Of a stretch of DNA of 64,000 bases, positions 1 to 7,952 are shown one piece after another. The translations under genes were made by a program, and so were the position numbers. This stretch comes from Mangrovibacterium marinum. GTDB taxonomy: Bacteria; Bacteroidota; Bacteroidia; Bacteroidales; Prolixibacteraceae. How positions within the stretch are numbered: position 1 is the stretch's first letter; the number at the start of each line of letters is the position of its first letter. Below the pieces are notes generated by a model. That model had not been told where the DNA came from. It saw nothing but the letters and a program-made list of their open reading frames with translations, and searched no databases. The DNA lies in NCBI RefSeq assembly GCF_003046625.1, contig NZ_QAAD01000006.1:186001-250000 (forward strand), written 5' to 3'.

Positions 1-107
1 TTTCATCTGAGGCTCCCTTTTTTAGTGTTTAATTGAAAGCGGGGAGCCGTGGAGTAGCCTTTGTTTTAGCAAAATTGAATGACAATCAGCGGTTATTGGG
101 GCGACGG

Positions 108-1175
108 TCAGTGTGATGCTTTTTTCGCTTTTGGGTGACCTCCGGGTGTCAGTTGTTCCACATCTTGCAGGAAAAGCTGGGCGATGTCCACGATTGTTTG
201 ATTTAACGGGTGGTAGCTGAAATCGATTGATCGTTGAATTTTGGATCCGTTGTAGTGGTTGATGTTATTGCTTCCCGAAACAGTTTCGCGCGTGATTGCA
301 GGACGCTTACCGGAGAAAAAGCTCGCTAAACGGGCTGCCCGCCAGGCAATTTTCAGAATCAGATCCGAGGCAAAGGTTTTAGGGCGCGGGCGTTGTAAGG
401 CATCGGCAATTTGATTGAAGAAATCCTGATAGCTCATATTCCCGGCATTCAGGATGAAACGCTGATTTTTAACTTGCTCAAAGGTTCTGGCCTCCATCAG
501 CTGAGCCATCGCCCGGACAACATCGCGCACATCCACAAAGCCGGTTTCTCCTTTGGTATAGTATTTTAATCCTTTCCAGATGGTCTGGAAAAGCTTGGGA
601 CTGCCAATATCCCAGTTTCCCGGCCCCAGAATAATCGAGGGGTTAACGATCACCGCATCCACGCCTTCCTCGATGCCGCGCCATACTTCCATCTCGGAAA
701 AAAACTTACTCAGGCTATACGCCGACTTTTGTTTGGACGGAATCCAGTAGGTTTCTTCGTCGATCAGCGTGCCGTCCTGGGTTTTGCCTAAAGCCGCAAT
801 TGAGCTGATATGACAAAAACGTTTCACCTTGTTCACAATTGCTGCATCAATCAGGTTGGCGGTTCCTTTCACGTTGTTATTCAACATGCTGTCGTGGTCG
901 TTGGGGTGAAAAGACACCATGGCGGCACAGTGGTATACATCGGTTACGCCGTTCAGTAGGTCCTCCAGGCTGTGATAGTCGAGAATATCACCTTCAACCC
1001 ATTCAATTTGTTGAAAAAGTTCCTCGGCTTTGTCGGTATAGTACGAAAATGATTTAATGACCGCTTTCATGTTGCTGTTTGGGCGTTTCAGGGCACGAAC
1101 CTTGTTGCCGGTCTGCAGCAGGTTGAAAAGCAGGTGCGAGCCGACAAGACCTGTTCCTCCGGTCACGAAAATCAT
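108..1175 (-). CDS. NAD(P)-dependent epimerase/dehydratase (extended SDR family)
   Basis: The 355-residue protein opens with the Rossmann motif TGGTGLVG (residues 5-12). It carries the SDR catalytic set, Ser in HISSIAALG (about 124) and Tyr153/Lys157 in YSLSK, so it is an extended short-chain dehydrogenase acting on a nucleotide sugar, a dihydroflavonol-like or a steroid-like substrate. The substrate cannot be read from sequence. The ATG is preceded by a perfect AAAGGAGGTGA Shine-Dalgarno sequence, which fixes the start and is unusual for this phylum. A 165-base gap separates it from the flavoprotein gene upstream on the same strand, so co-transcription is possible but not shown. The family call is secure; the function is open. 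Confidence 0.85.
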   Translation of the reverse strand: MIFVTGGTGLVGSHLLFNLLQTGNKVRALKRPNSNMKAVIKSFSYYTDKAEELFQQIEWVEGDILDYHSLEDLLNGVTDVYHCAAMVSFHPNDHDSMLNNNVKGTANLIDAAIVNKVKRFCHISSIAALGKTQDGTLIDEETYWIPSKQKSAYSLSKFFSEMEVWRGIEEGVDAVIVNPSIILGPGNWDIGSPKLFQTIWKGLKYYTKGETGFVDVRDVVRAMAQLMEARTFEQVKNQRFILNAGNMSYQDFFNQIADALQRPRPKTFASDLILKIAWRAARLASFFSGKRPAITRETVSGSNNINHYNGSKIQRSIDFSYHPLNQTIVDIAQLFLQDVEQLTPGGHPKAKKASH

Positions 1176-1178
1176 GCT

Positions 1179-1189
1179 TCACCTCCTTT
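1179..1189 (-). promoter_or_regulatory. Full-length Shine-Dalgarno sequence of the epimerase gene
   Basis: On the minus strand AAAGGAGGTGA lies just before the ATG at 1175, with the GGAGG core 6 bases away. It would pair along its whole length with the 16S rRNA 3' end. Most Bacteroidota genes here lack any such site, so this one decides the start and suggests strong initiation. Confidence 0.7.
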
Positions 1190-1340
1190 CAGCATCCAGC
1201 AATTTGTGAACGCCTGGGCGATTAAATACCGATCAACATTCAGCGAATTTTTCAATGTGCGTGTTTGTGTGGGTGTTCTGACAAAAATAATGATCTCTTT
1301 CAGATTTCATCGTTTTTCAGCAAGATTAACCAGGAGCGAT

Positions 1341-1835
1341 CTATTCTTTGTCCTGGCTCCAGGGGGTAACCGCTTTGGCACCAAATTCCTTGGCCGTGAT
1401 TTTGTCGATGTGAACCTTCATGATTCCCACATTCATCACCGACGGTTTGCTGAACTTAAATTGCCGTTCGGAGTCGTACTGAGCCATCGTGGCCTCCAGG
1501 CAGCTGACTTTCTGGTCGTAATCGTTCACAAACTCAACGGTTCCTTCCACTAAAACCGATTTCGATTTTACCCGGTAGCTACAGCCCACACGAACATCCT
1601 GCCAGGCTAATTCTTCGCCCAGGGTCCAGTTGATGCAAACTTTGGGGTTTTTCTGCAGGCTATCCCACAGACGCCCATGTTGAGCCGAGTGCAGGATCAC
1701 TGATTTGCCGTCGTAGCCAAAGTTCAGCGGCAGCACATAGGGAGTGCCCTGGTCGCTCACGGCTACGTAGCAGGTTTTGCAGGCACGGATAATTTGGTCA
1801 ATTTCGTTGCGGTCTTCAATAAACAGGGTTCTCAT
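1341..1835 (-). CDS. Pyridoxamine 5'-phosphate oxidase-related FMN-binding protein (NimA-like)
   Basis: A 164-residue split beta-barrel protein of the Pyridox_ox_2 group. It has the characteristic run from an N-terminal helix with paired cysteines (ACKTC) through PYVLPLNFGYDG and LHSAQHGRLWD to the basic VKSKSVLVEGTVEFV strand. Members bind FMN or haem, and some reduce 5-nitroimidazoles; many have no known substrate. It starts 18 bases after the end of dnaG on the same strand and is probably read from the dnaG transcript. The fold call is good; a drug-resistance role would be inference only. Confidence 0.8.
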   Translation of the reverse strand: MRTLFIEDRNEIDQIIRACKTCYVAVSDQGTPYVLPLNFGYDGKSVILHSAQHGRLWDSLQKNPKVCINWTLGEELAWQDVRVGCSYRVKSKSVLVEGTVEFVNDYDQKVSCLEATMAQYDSERQFKFSKPSVMNVGIMKVHIDKITAKEFGAKAVTPWSQDKE

Positions 1836-1853
1836 TTTTAGGGGTTTTGGGGG

Positions 1854-3842
1854 TTATAAGATGGTGCGGTTACCCAGCTGCTCGCTTAGTGCCTTCTCAA
1901 TTTTTTTAATGTTGTGCACCTGATTCAGGCAGTTCATCAGCTTGTCATCGTCGTTGGCTGCATAGGATGCCTGGATGTCTTTCTCCAGACTGCGAAGCAT
2001 TTGGCGTACCTTGCTTAGTTTGTACTCCTGCACAATTTTGGGAACCAGAAGATCCAGAATCTCATGTTCTTCTTCAACAAAAGCGCCTCCCTTTTTCCAG
2101 CGTTTGCTTTCAATATATTTGTCGGCCAGCAGGTCGGTTGCCAGTTGGCTAACCTCGGGGTTGCTGTTGCGAATAAAGAAGCTTTGCGGTTTAAAGTCCG
2201 GGTTTTCAAGGTTCTCGGCAAATAAGTCGAGAACATGGTTGATCAGCGCATTGTCCGACACCAGCCCGTCGTTGTCCAGTTCCTCCAGCACAAACTGCCC
2301 GACGGTGATGCTTATTGGCTCGCCTTGTTCATCTTCCTCTTCAAAAACTTCTTCGTTGAAGTATTTGAGCAGGATGCGGATGATCTCGCGCTCCTCAACT
2401 TCGCAGGTGAATTGTGGCTTGAGGGGCGTTACCGGCTTTGCAGAAGCAGTTGCCGGTTCGTCGAAGAAGAAGTCGGGAGCCGGTTCTTGTTGTTGCTTGT
2501 AGTTGCGGTCGCGGTAGCTTTTTTTCTGCAACTCTTCGGTGTGCTTGTGAATAATTTTGCGAACCTGCGTGTAAAGCACTTCTTCCTGCACAGCCATCAG
2601 CCGGCTGCAATCCTGGATGTAGATGGAGCGTGTGATGGCATCGGGAACGATGGCAATAGAGCGAACAATGTCGTTCACCAGCCGCGATTTTTCAATCGGG
2701 TCGTTGGCCGCTCCTTTCATCAGCAGTTTGGTTTTAAAGCGAATGAAGTCGGTTTCGTTTTCTTCGATGTAGGCTGTGAGCTGGCTCGAGCTCATGGAGC
2801 GGGCAAACGAGTCGGGGTCTTCACCATCGGGCAAGAGCAGCACCTTAACGTTTACGCCTTCCTCCAGTACCAGGTCGATTCCCCGCAGCGAGGCTTTAAT
2901 ACCGGCAGCATCGCCATCGTAAATGATGGTAATGTTGGGGGTGAAACGCTTAATTAAGCGAATTTGATCGTGGGTGAGGGCTGTTCCCGACGAGGCGACA
3001 ACATTTTCGATGCCGGCCTGATGCATCGACAACACATCGGTATACCCTTCAACCAGATAACACTTGTCGGCGCGGCTAATTTCCCGTTTGGCCTGATAGA
3101 TGCCATACAGGACGCGGCTTTTGTGATAAATATCCGACTCGGGCGAGTTGAGGTACTTGGCGATGTTTTTGTCGGCTTTCAGGGTTCGTCCGCCAAAGGC
3201 GATTACCCGCCCGGCAATGTTGTGAATGGGAAACATCACCCTTCCGGCAAAGCGGTCGCGCACCCAGTCGTCTCGTTTAATGGTGAGCCCGGTTCGTTCC
3301 AGGTATTCCATTTTGTAGCCTTGCTTTTGGGCCTCCTGGGTGAACACATTTTTCCCATCGGGGCAAAAGCCCAGCTCAAATTTTTTGACAATATCGTCGC
3401 GGATGCCCCGCTCGCGGATATAGCTCAAGCCTACGGCGCGCCCTTCATTCTCTTGCAGCAGGTAGCGGGAGAAGTATTTTTGGGCCCAAGCCGAGACGAT
3501 CATCATACTTTCGCGATCGTCCTTTTGTTGTTTCTGCTCGGGGCTTTCCTCTTCTTCTTTTACCTCGATATGGTATTTGCGGGCCAGCCATTTTAGCGCT
3601 TCGGGGTAGGAAAGCGTCTCGTGCTCCATAATAAAGTTGACCGAGTTGCCGCCTTTGCCGCAGCCAAAACACTTGAAGATTCCCTTGGTGGGCGACACCG
3701 TGAAGGAAGGGGTTTTTTCGTTGTGAAAGGGGCAGTTCCCGATCATGTTTACCCCGCGGCGTTTGAGGGTAACAAACTCGCCGACGACTTCCGAAATCTC
3801 GGCTGCGTCAATAATTCGGTCTATGGTTGCCTGGTCGATCAT
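1854..3842 (-). CDS. dnaG: DNA primase DnaG
   Basis: This 662-residue protein synthesises RNA primers at the replication fork. The N-terminal CHC2 zinc-binding domain shows Cys37, His40, Cys58 and Cys61. The TOPRIM catalytic core follows, with Glu265 (VEGYTDV) and Asp309/Asp311 (IYDGDAAG) as metal ligands. The basic N-terminal core and the helical, acidic C-terminal region that normally contacts the DnaB helicase are both present, and the length is normal for Bacteroidota. A TACTTTTG box (3849-3856) ends 6 bases before the ATG, so the mRNA may have almost no leader. The flavoprotein gene follows closely downstream. Confidence 0.97.
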   Translation of the reverse strand: MIDQATIDRIIDAAEISEVVGEFVTLKRRGVNMIGNCPFHNEKTPSFTVSPTKGIFKCFGCGKGGNSVNFIMEHETLSYPEALKWLARKYHIEVKEEEESPEQKQQKDDRESMMIVSAWAQKYFSRYLLQENEGRAVGLSYIRERGIRDDIVKKFELGFCPDGKNVFTQEAQKQGYKMEYLERTGLTIKRDDWVRDRFAGRVMFPIHNIAGRVIAFGGRTLKADKNIAKYLNSPESDIYHKSRVLYGIYQAKREISRADKCYLVEGYTDVLSMHQAGIENVVASSGTALTHDQIRLIKRFTPNITIIYDGDAAGIKASLRGIDLVLEEGVNVKVLLLPDGEDPDSFARSMSSSQLTAYIEENETDFIRFKTKLLMKGAANDPIEKSRLVNDIVRSIAIVPDAITRSIYIQDCSRLMAVQEEVLYTQVRKIIHKHTEELQKKSYRDRNYKQQQEPAPDFFFDEPATASAKPVTPLKPQFTCEVEEREIIRILLKYFNEEVFEEEDEQGEPISITVGQFVLEELDNDGLVSDNALINHVLDLFAENLENPDFKPQSFFIRNSNPEVSQLATDLLADKYIESKRWKKGGAFVEEEHEILDLLVPKIVQEYKLSKVRQMLRSLEKDIQASYAANDDDKLMNCLNQVHNIKKIEKALSEQLGNRTIL

Positions 3843-3848
3843 GCGCTA

Positions 3849-3856
3849 CAAAAGTA
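3849..3856 (-). promoter_or_regulatory. Probable -7 promoter box (TACTTTTG) of dnaG
   Basis: Read on the minus strand, TACTTTTG matches TAnnTTTG exactly and ends 6 bases before the dnaG ATG. Transcription would begin near the start codon, giving a leaderless or near-leaderless mRNA. No good TTTG -33 element is visible. Confidence 0.5.
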
Positions 3857-4074
3857 GCAAATTTTGAATTGGGTTGAGTGTGGCGGAAGCCTCTAAACCG
3901 GCAATTTTGAGTACTGGCAGCGCACGGAAGCTGTCAATTCGGGGCGAGCCAACAGGAATGCGGGTTGAAAAGAATACCGGCTTTTCTTTTGACTCCGGTC
4001 TTGATAAAATCAGGCCACTCGGTCCCAATTTTTTCTCGTTGATCAAACCACCTCCTTGCTCGCAGATGCTGTTT

Positions 4075-4180
4075 TGGGCAACAACTTGATAACTTTTGTA
4101 AGCAACGACAACAGCATCGTCGAAAAATACTAAACTTTCATCGCTGTTGGAGATTCCCCGGAATCATGTAGGTTTTTTCT
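4075..4180 (+). repeat. Dispersed intergenic element, copy A (5' truncated)
   Basis: Shares the middle and 3' part of the element seen complete at 6466, 13817 and 42263: AACTTTTG, then CAACGACAACAGCATCGTCG, an ACTTTCAT box, and a small palindrome (GATTCC/GGAATC) followed by a T run. It fills much of the 388-base gap between dnaG and the WxxGxW gene, both on the minus strand. The open reading frame at 3846-4046 looks non-coding. Confidence 0.75.
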
Positions 4181-4230
4181 ATTGAATAGCAGCTATGGGT
4201 GTCGTGTTTGTTGTGCGGCTCGTAGCGCGA

Positions 4231-4557
4231 TTACCAGCGTTTTCGGTCTTTGCGTTCCCATTTTCCGGGAATCCATTTCCAGCCGCGCGGCAGTTGTTTC
4301 CAGTAGCCGGGGCGCCATTGTTGGTCTTCTTTTTTAGGCACCCACGCCGGAATAACCCACACGTACATTTTGTGTTCGCGCGACCACAGCCAGTGTCCCG
4401 GTATCAGCACATAATCGGAGCCGGGTTTGGGCGGAGGGGCAACATATTGTTCGGGCGGATTGGGTTTTTTCTCGACAATTACCTGTGCTGTCGCTTTTGG
4501 ACTGCCCAATACCCAGGCCGCTAGTACCATCAGTATAATGAAACGGAATTTTTTCAT
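4231..4557 (-). CDS. Small exported WxxGxW (YXWGXW-type) repeat protein
   Basis: The 108-residue product has a signal peptide (about residues 1-24, ending KATAQ). A mature part rich in Trp, Pro and Gly follows, with repeats of the form PGHWLW, RPGYWKQ, RGWKWIPGKW, the YXWGXW motif often annotated BcpO-related. Such proteins are periplasmic or outer-membrane-associated; their role is unknown. It ends in a basic tail (ERKDRKRW). It stands alone between dispersed repeat copy A and the DUF1232 gene, about 100 bases away, on the same strand. Confidence 0.75.
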   Translation of the reverse strand: MKKFRFIILMVLAAWVLGSPKATAQVIVEKKPNPPEQYVAPPPKPGSDYVLIPGHWLWSREHKMYVWVIPAWVPKKEDQQWRPGYWKQLPRGWKWIPGKWERKDRKRW

Positions 4558-4659
4558 GGGTTTTGTTTTATTGATCAGTGGATACGAACCAAAAACGATG
4601 CCAGCAGCTAAAGATTGTGTGTTGTTCTAAAGAGAATGAAAAATTGTAGCCCGGAGTTG

Positions 4660-5043
4660 CTATATAACTTTCTGCTCCAGCTCGTGAATATCTTCTTTTT
4701 TCAGGTTTTTGAAGATGTGCTGTAATTGTTGGGTTGCTTTCACCTTAATTTCGGGGGTAATATACTCGGCAATTTGGTTGAGAGCAAAGATGAGAACACC
4801 CAAATCGTCGCTGAAGCCGACCAGCGGAGCCAGGTCCGGAATGGCATCGGTGGGGAGAATGAAATAGCCCAGGGCGGCCGTAATGGTTAGTTTGGCGGTA
4901 AGCGGCACCAGTGGATCTTTCATCAGGTAGTACAGCAGCAGGGCGGCGTAAATCACCTTGGTGCCTGCTTGCTGTGCCCGGTCCTTTATTTTGTCTTTAA
5001 ACGAAGTTTCAGAATAATATTTTTTGTACCCTAAATCGGTCAT
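4660..5043 (-). CDS. DUF1232 (YkvA-like) membrane protein
   Basis: A 127-residue protein with a hydrophobic pair around residues 45-95 and the DUF1232 signature LPTDAIPDLAPLVGFSDD. These proteins are short inner-membrane proteins of unknown function. Its ATG overlaps the stop of the dihydrouridine synthase gene by four bases (ATGA), so the two are translationally coupled and co-transcribed. That pairing reflects expression only and does not show a shared task. Confidence 0.8.
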   Translation of the reverse strand: MTDLGYKKYYSETSFKDKIKDRAQQAGTKVIYAALLLYYLMKDPLVPLTAKLTITAALGYFILPTDAIPDLAPLVGFSDDLGVLIFALNQIAEYITPEIKVKATQQLQHIFKNLKKEDIHELEQKVI

Positions 5044-6053
5044 TTTAAGCTCATATTACTGTAATCAACCCGCAAATCGCCGCAGTGTTCAACGATGTTG
5101 GCCATGATGGCGCTTATGGCCTCTATGTTATCGGCCTGCAGGAGTTTTATACGGTGATTCCGGAAGTTTGGTACACCGGGAAAGGAGCGGGCAAAATGGC
5201 GGCGCATCATCAGGATGGCGCTTTTCTCGTTGCCTTTCCAGTCGATGGTGATGCTGAGTTGCTTTTGGAGCTGCAGGATGATCTCGGCAACCGTTGGCGG
5301 GGGCAGTAGCTCGCCGGTGCGCAGGTAGTGTTTAATTTCGTTGAAGATCCAGGGGCGACCAATAGCGCCGCGGCCAATCATCAGGCCGTCAACGCCGGTT
5401 TGGCGGAGTAGCTCGGCGGCTTTTTCGGGGCCGTTAATATCGCCGTTGCCGATGATGGGGATGTGGATATGGGGGCTGTTTTTAACTTCGCCAATCAGGG
5501 TCCAGTCGGCCTCGCCGGTGTACAGCTGGCTGCGGGTACGTCCGTGAACAGCCAGTGCCGAAATGCCGGCATCCTGCAAGCGTTCGGCCGCTTCGAGGAT
5601 CACCTTGTTGTTTTCGTCCCAGCCCAGGCGCGTTTTGGCCGTTACGGGCAGCGACACGCTTTTGACCACCTCGGCGGCCATTTGCTGCATCTTGGGCAGA
5701 TCTTGCAAGAGGGCCGAGCAAGCGCCTTTTTTCACGATTTTTTTCATGGGGCAGCCAAAGTTGATGTCGATGAAGTCGGGTTCGAGCTCTTCGGCAATGC
5801 GGGCGGCATTGGCCATCGACTGGAGGTCGTAGCCGTAAATCTGGATGGCAACGGGGCGGTCGTCGTCCTCAATTTCCATTTTCAGGCGCGTTTTCTCTAC
5901 TTCGCGAATCAGCGCTTCCGACGACACAAACTCGGTGTACATCACATCCACGCCATTTTGCTTGCATATATGGCGAAACGACTTGTAGGTTACATCCTCC
6001 ATGGGTGCCAAAAACAGCGGCGTCCCTTCCAATTCAATCGATCCAATCTTCAC
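5040..6053 (-). CDS. dusB: tRNA-dihydrouridine synthase (DusB-like)
   Basis: A 337-residue FMN-dependent TIM-barrel enzyme that reduces uridine to dihydrouridine in tRNA. The N-terminal APMEDVT flavin loop, the catalytic Cys101 in NFGCP, the KTRLGW and AVHGRTR phosphate/flavin strands and the GNGDI and IGRGAIGRPW motifs are all present. Length and order match the Dus family. It is first in a two-gene unit with the DUF1232 gene. A TATCTTTG box about 24 bases upstream is the likely promoter. Confidence 0.93.
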   Translation of the reverse strand: MKIGSIELEGTPLFLAPMEDVTYKSFRHICKQNGVDVMYTEFVSSEALIREVEKTRLKMEIEDDDRPVAIQIYGYDLQSMANAARIAEELEPDFIDINFGCPMKKIVKKGACSALLQDLPKMQQMAAEVVKSVSLPVTAKTRLGWDENNKVILEAAERLQDAGISALAVHGRTRSQLYTGEADWTLIGEVKNSPHIHIPIIGNGDINGPEKAAELLRQTGVDGLMIGRGAIGRPWIFNEIKHYLRTGELLPPPTVAEIILQLQKQLSITIDWKGNEKSAILMMRRHFARSFPGVPNFRNHRIKLLQADNIEAISAIMANIVEHCGDLRVDYSNMSLK

Positions 6054-6076
6054 GTTTACTTCACTTTAATTCGCCG

Positions 6077-6084
6077 CAAAGATA
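6077..6084 (-). promoter_or_regulatory. Probable -7 promoter box (TATCTTTG) of the dusB unit
   Basis: On the minus strand TATCTTTG matches TAnnTTTG exactly and ends 23 bases before the dusB ATG at 6053, leaving a leader of roughly 15-18 bases. No clear TTTG -33 element was found at the usual distance. Confidence 0.55.
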
Positions 6085-6284
6085 AACGTTTATGGGATTT
6101 ATTGGATGTGTCTGAAAATCGGATGTTCAAGTTTTCTATTTCTGCTGGAAATGATTTCTACGTTTTTAAAATATTTCTTCAATCTCCGTTCAATTGAAGA
6201 ACAACGGATTGAAAAATGGCGTAATTTTCAACGGTTTATTTATGGTGTTTACCGTTTGAAGTTGAACGTTTAAATTGATGCATC

Positions 6285-6395
6285 ATGACCAAAGCACACG
6301 ACGCCAAAAAGAGCGCTAAGAAAGAGCCCGTGAAGTCGTTGAAAGAAAAACGGCTCGAAAAGAAGGAGAAAAAGGCTGCCAAGAGTAAAGCCTGA
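6285..6395 (+). CDS. Small Lys-rich protein, 36 residues, unknown function
   Basis: The frame from ATG at 6285 to TGA at 6393-6395 encodes 36 residues, nearly half Lys/Arg with many Glu and Ala, beginning MTKAHDAKKSAKKEP and containing KSLKEKRLEKKEKKAAK. The pattern predicts one charged amphipathic helix. It is followed 25 bases later by a strong intrinsic terminator, which supports a real transcript. Similar short KEKRxEKKxKK proteins occur widely in Bacteroidota (recollection; not checked). It may bind nucleic acid or the ribosome; this is inference from charge alone. Confidence 0.6.
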   Translation: MTKAHDAKKSAKKEPVKSLKEKRLEKKEKKAAKSKA

Positions 6396-6420
6396 TTCTT
6401 CGGTTCTTAGTTGGCTTAAG

Positions 6421-6463
6421 CGATGCTTGGTGAAAGTACACGAAGCATCGTTTTTTTTTTTTT
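6421..6463 (+). terminator. Intrinsic terminator after the small Lys-rich gene
   Basis: CGATGCTT (6421-6428) pairs with AAGCATCG (6443-6450), followed by 13 T residues. A textbook rho-independent terminator, ending just before dispersed repeat copy B. Confidence 0.85.
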
Positions 6464-6465
6464 CT

Positions 6466-6635
6466 ATGAAAGTCTTACTCCGCAGAGGTGCTAAGGCGTC
6501 ATGTCAATAACTGGTTTTGATTAGAAGTGGATCGACAACCCGATAACTTTTGAAAACAACGACAACAGTATAATCGAAAACTACTATACTTTCATCCCTA
6601 CTGGTGATTCCCTCCGAATCATCTGTGTTTTTTTT
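6466..6635 (+). repeat. Dispersed intergenic element, copy B (full length)
   Basis: About 170 bp. Order of parts: ATGAAAGT, a GCTAAGGCG word, GGTTTTGATTAGA, CGACAACCCGATAACTTTTG, CAACGACAACAG, ACTTTC with ATCC (the inverted mate of the opening ATGAAAGT), then GGTGATTCC and GAATCAT and a T run. Copies C (13817-13982) and D (42263-42430, inverted) share the same order. It lies between a terminator and the CPBP gene promoter. Confidence 0.8.
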
Positions 6636-6670
6636 GTTCGAGGGGGAGTCACTGGATTGCGGGGGGCGGC

Positions 6671-6730
6671 TACTCACGACTCATGTCTCATGTCTCACTA
6701 CTCACGACTCATGTCTCACTACTCACCACT
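6671..6730 (+). repeat. Short tandem repeat, unit about 21-27 bp (TACTCACGACTCATGTCTCA)
   Basis: Two near-identical blocks built from TACTCACGAC, TCATGTCTCA and a closing CTACTCACCAC. All are C/T/A-rich words of ten bases. It directly abuts the TATCTTTG promoter box of the CPBP gene (6738-6745), so it occupies the -10 to -70 region of that promoter. Confidence 0.7.
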
Positions 6731-6737
6731 ATTTTCC

Positions 6738-6745
6738 TATCTTTG
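6738..6745 (+). promoter_or_regulatory. Probable -7 promoter box (TATCTTTG) of the CPBP protease gene
   Basis: An exact TAnnTTTG match ending 23 bases before the ATG at 6769. The upstream -33 region falls within the TCACGAC/TCATGTC tandem repeat and has no TTTG. Confidence 0.55.
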
Positions 6746-6768
6746 GGTGATCGCTTAAAATCAACTTT

Positions 6769-7713
6769 ATGACGTTTACTGCATTTCGGGGCATGGGTGC
6801 CGTGTCCGAGCTTTTCATGGCTTTATTTATGATTCTGGTTTCGATGCTGGTGGTTATGCTGGTGGCTACGGTTGCTGCCATCCCCTTGTTTGGAGGGGCC
6901 TTGCTGATGGAGGTTTTCTCGGGGGCTAACCTGGACAACCCCGCCCATATCGAGCTGCTGAAATACTTTCAGGTGATGCAATCCATCGGTTTGTTTGTGT
7001 TGCCGCCATTCGCTATCGGGTGGTTTTATGTGGGAAGCCCGGCCAAATACCTGAGTATGCGCGGCCGCTTGAACGTCCGGTTTGTGGTGTTGGGCGTGCT
7101 GGCCTTGCTGGTTGTTACGCCGTTTATATCGCTTGTGGGGCATCTCAACCAGCAGATGAGCTTTCCGGATTGGGCCTCGGGCATCGAAAGCTGGATGCGC
7201 GCGATGGAAGATCAGGCCGAGTTTGCCATTGGTAAGTTTATCGCGGTTGAAGGGCTTGGCGGTTTGCTTTTCAACCTGTTTATGATTGCTGTGATCCCGG
7301 CCTTGGGCGAAGAATTTTTGTTTCGCGGGGTGGTGCAGCAAATTTTCACCAAGATGACCCGCAACTACCATTGGGGAATCTGGATCTCAGCCTTCCTGTT
7401 TAGCGCATTGCATTTGCAGTTTTTCGGCTTTGTGCCGCGTTTGCTGCTGGGGGCGTTGTTTGGCTATTTCCTGGTTTACAGCGGATCGATTTGGGTACCG
7501 GTTGTGGCGCATTTTATCAATAATGCGGTCGGGGTGTTTGCGCTGTATGCGGCTAAGTCGGGGCCGAGTGGCTTAGAGCAGGTGGTCGATCCCGATTTTT
7601 CGGATGGCATTGCCTTTTACTGGCCCATTGCGCTGGTTAGCTTGGCTTGTACCATCTGGCTAATTTTTCAGATGAAAAAACGCCGGGCGACAATCGTTGC
7701 CGGCCTGGAATAA
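6769..7713 (+). CDS. CPBP-family intramembrane glutamic endopeptidase
   Basis: A 314-residue polytopic inner-membrane protein with about eight hydrophobic segments. The active-site motif EExxxR is present as Glu181, Glu182 and Arg186 (LGEEFLFRG), followed by SALHLQFFGF and VAHFINNAVG, the two His/Asn motifs of the CPBP/Abi fold. Family members cleave prenylated or membrane-bound substrates, and in bacteria some confer bacteriocin self-protection. It is a single-gene unit with its own TATCTTTG box. The substrate cannot be inferred. Confidence 0.9.
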   Translation: MTFTAFRGMGAVSELFMALFMILVSMLVVMLVATVAAIPLFGGALLMEVFSGANLDNPAHIELLKYFQVMQSIGLFVLPPFAIGWFYVGSPAKYLSMRGRLNVRFVVLGVLALLVVTPFISLVGHLNQQMSFPDWASGIESWMRAMEDQAEFAIGKFIAVEGLGGLLFNLFMIAVIPALGEEFLFRGVVQQIFTKMTRNYHWGIWISAFLFSALHLQFFGFVPRLLLGALFGYFLVYSGSIWVPVVAHFINNAVGVFALYAAKSGPSGLEQVVDPDFSDGIAFYWPIALVSLACTIWLIFQMKKRRATIVAGLE

Positions 7714-7768
7714 AGCGCTTGTTTGGGCGATTCTGCAACCCGCATTGCTTTTGACGTAATTGATAAGG

Positions 7769-7892
7769 AATGCCCACCCAATGACTATAAAATGACAATC
7801 GAATGACTACAAATGCCCACTCAATGACGATTGAATGACTACAAATGACAGTCGAACGACAACTGAATGACAATTAATGACGCTGAATGCCA
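7769..7892 (+). repeat. Degenerate tandem repeat built on AATGACnnnnA words
   Basis: About ten imperfect units of 10-12 bases, such as AATGACAATCG, AATGACTACA, AATGCCCACTC and AATGACGATTG, fill the gap between two convergent genes (CPBP protease and the unknown 242-residue protein). Unit length is not a multiple of three and no reading frame uses it. No spacers or palindrome suggest CRISPR or a REP element. Confidence 0.7.
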
Positions 7893-7952
7893 TCACCGAA
7901 CAACAGCCCCATTGTTGTGGCGTCGGATGGCTGGTAAGTGCGCAACAGCGCA

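Noticed and set aside
3846-4046. 66-codon minus-strand frame upstream of dnaG
   Set aside because: No family resemblance, and it overlaps the dnaG promoter box; composition fits non-coding DNA.
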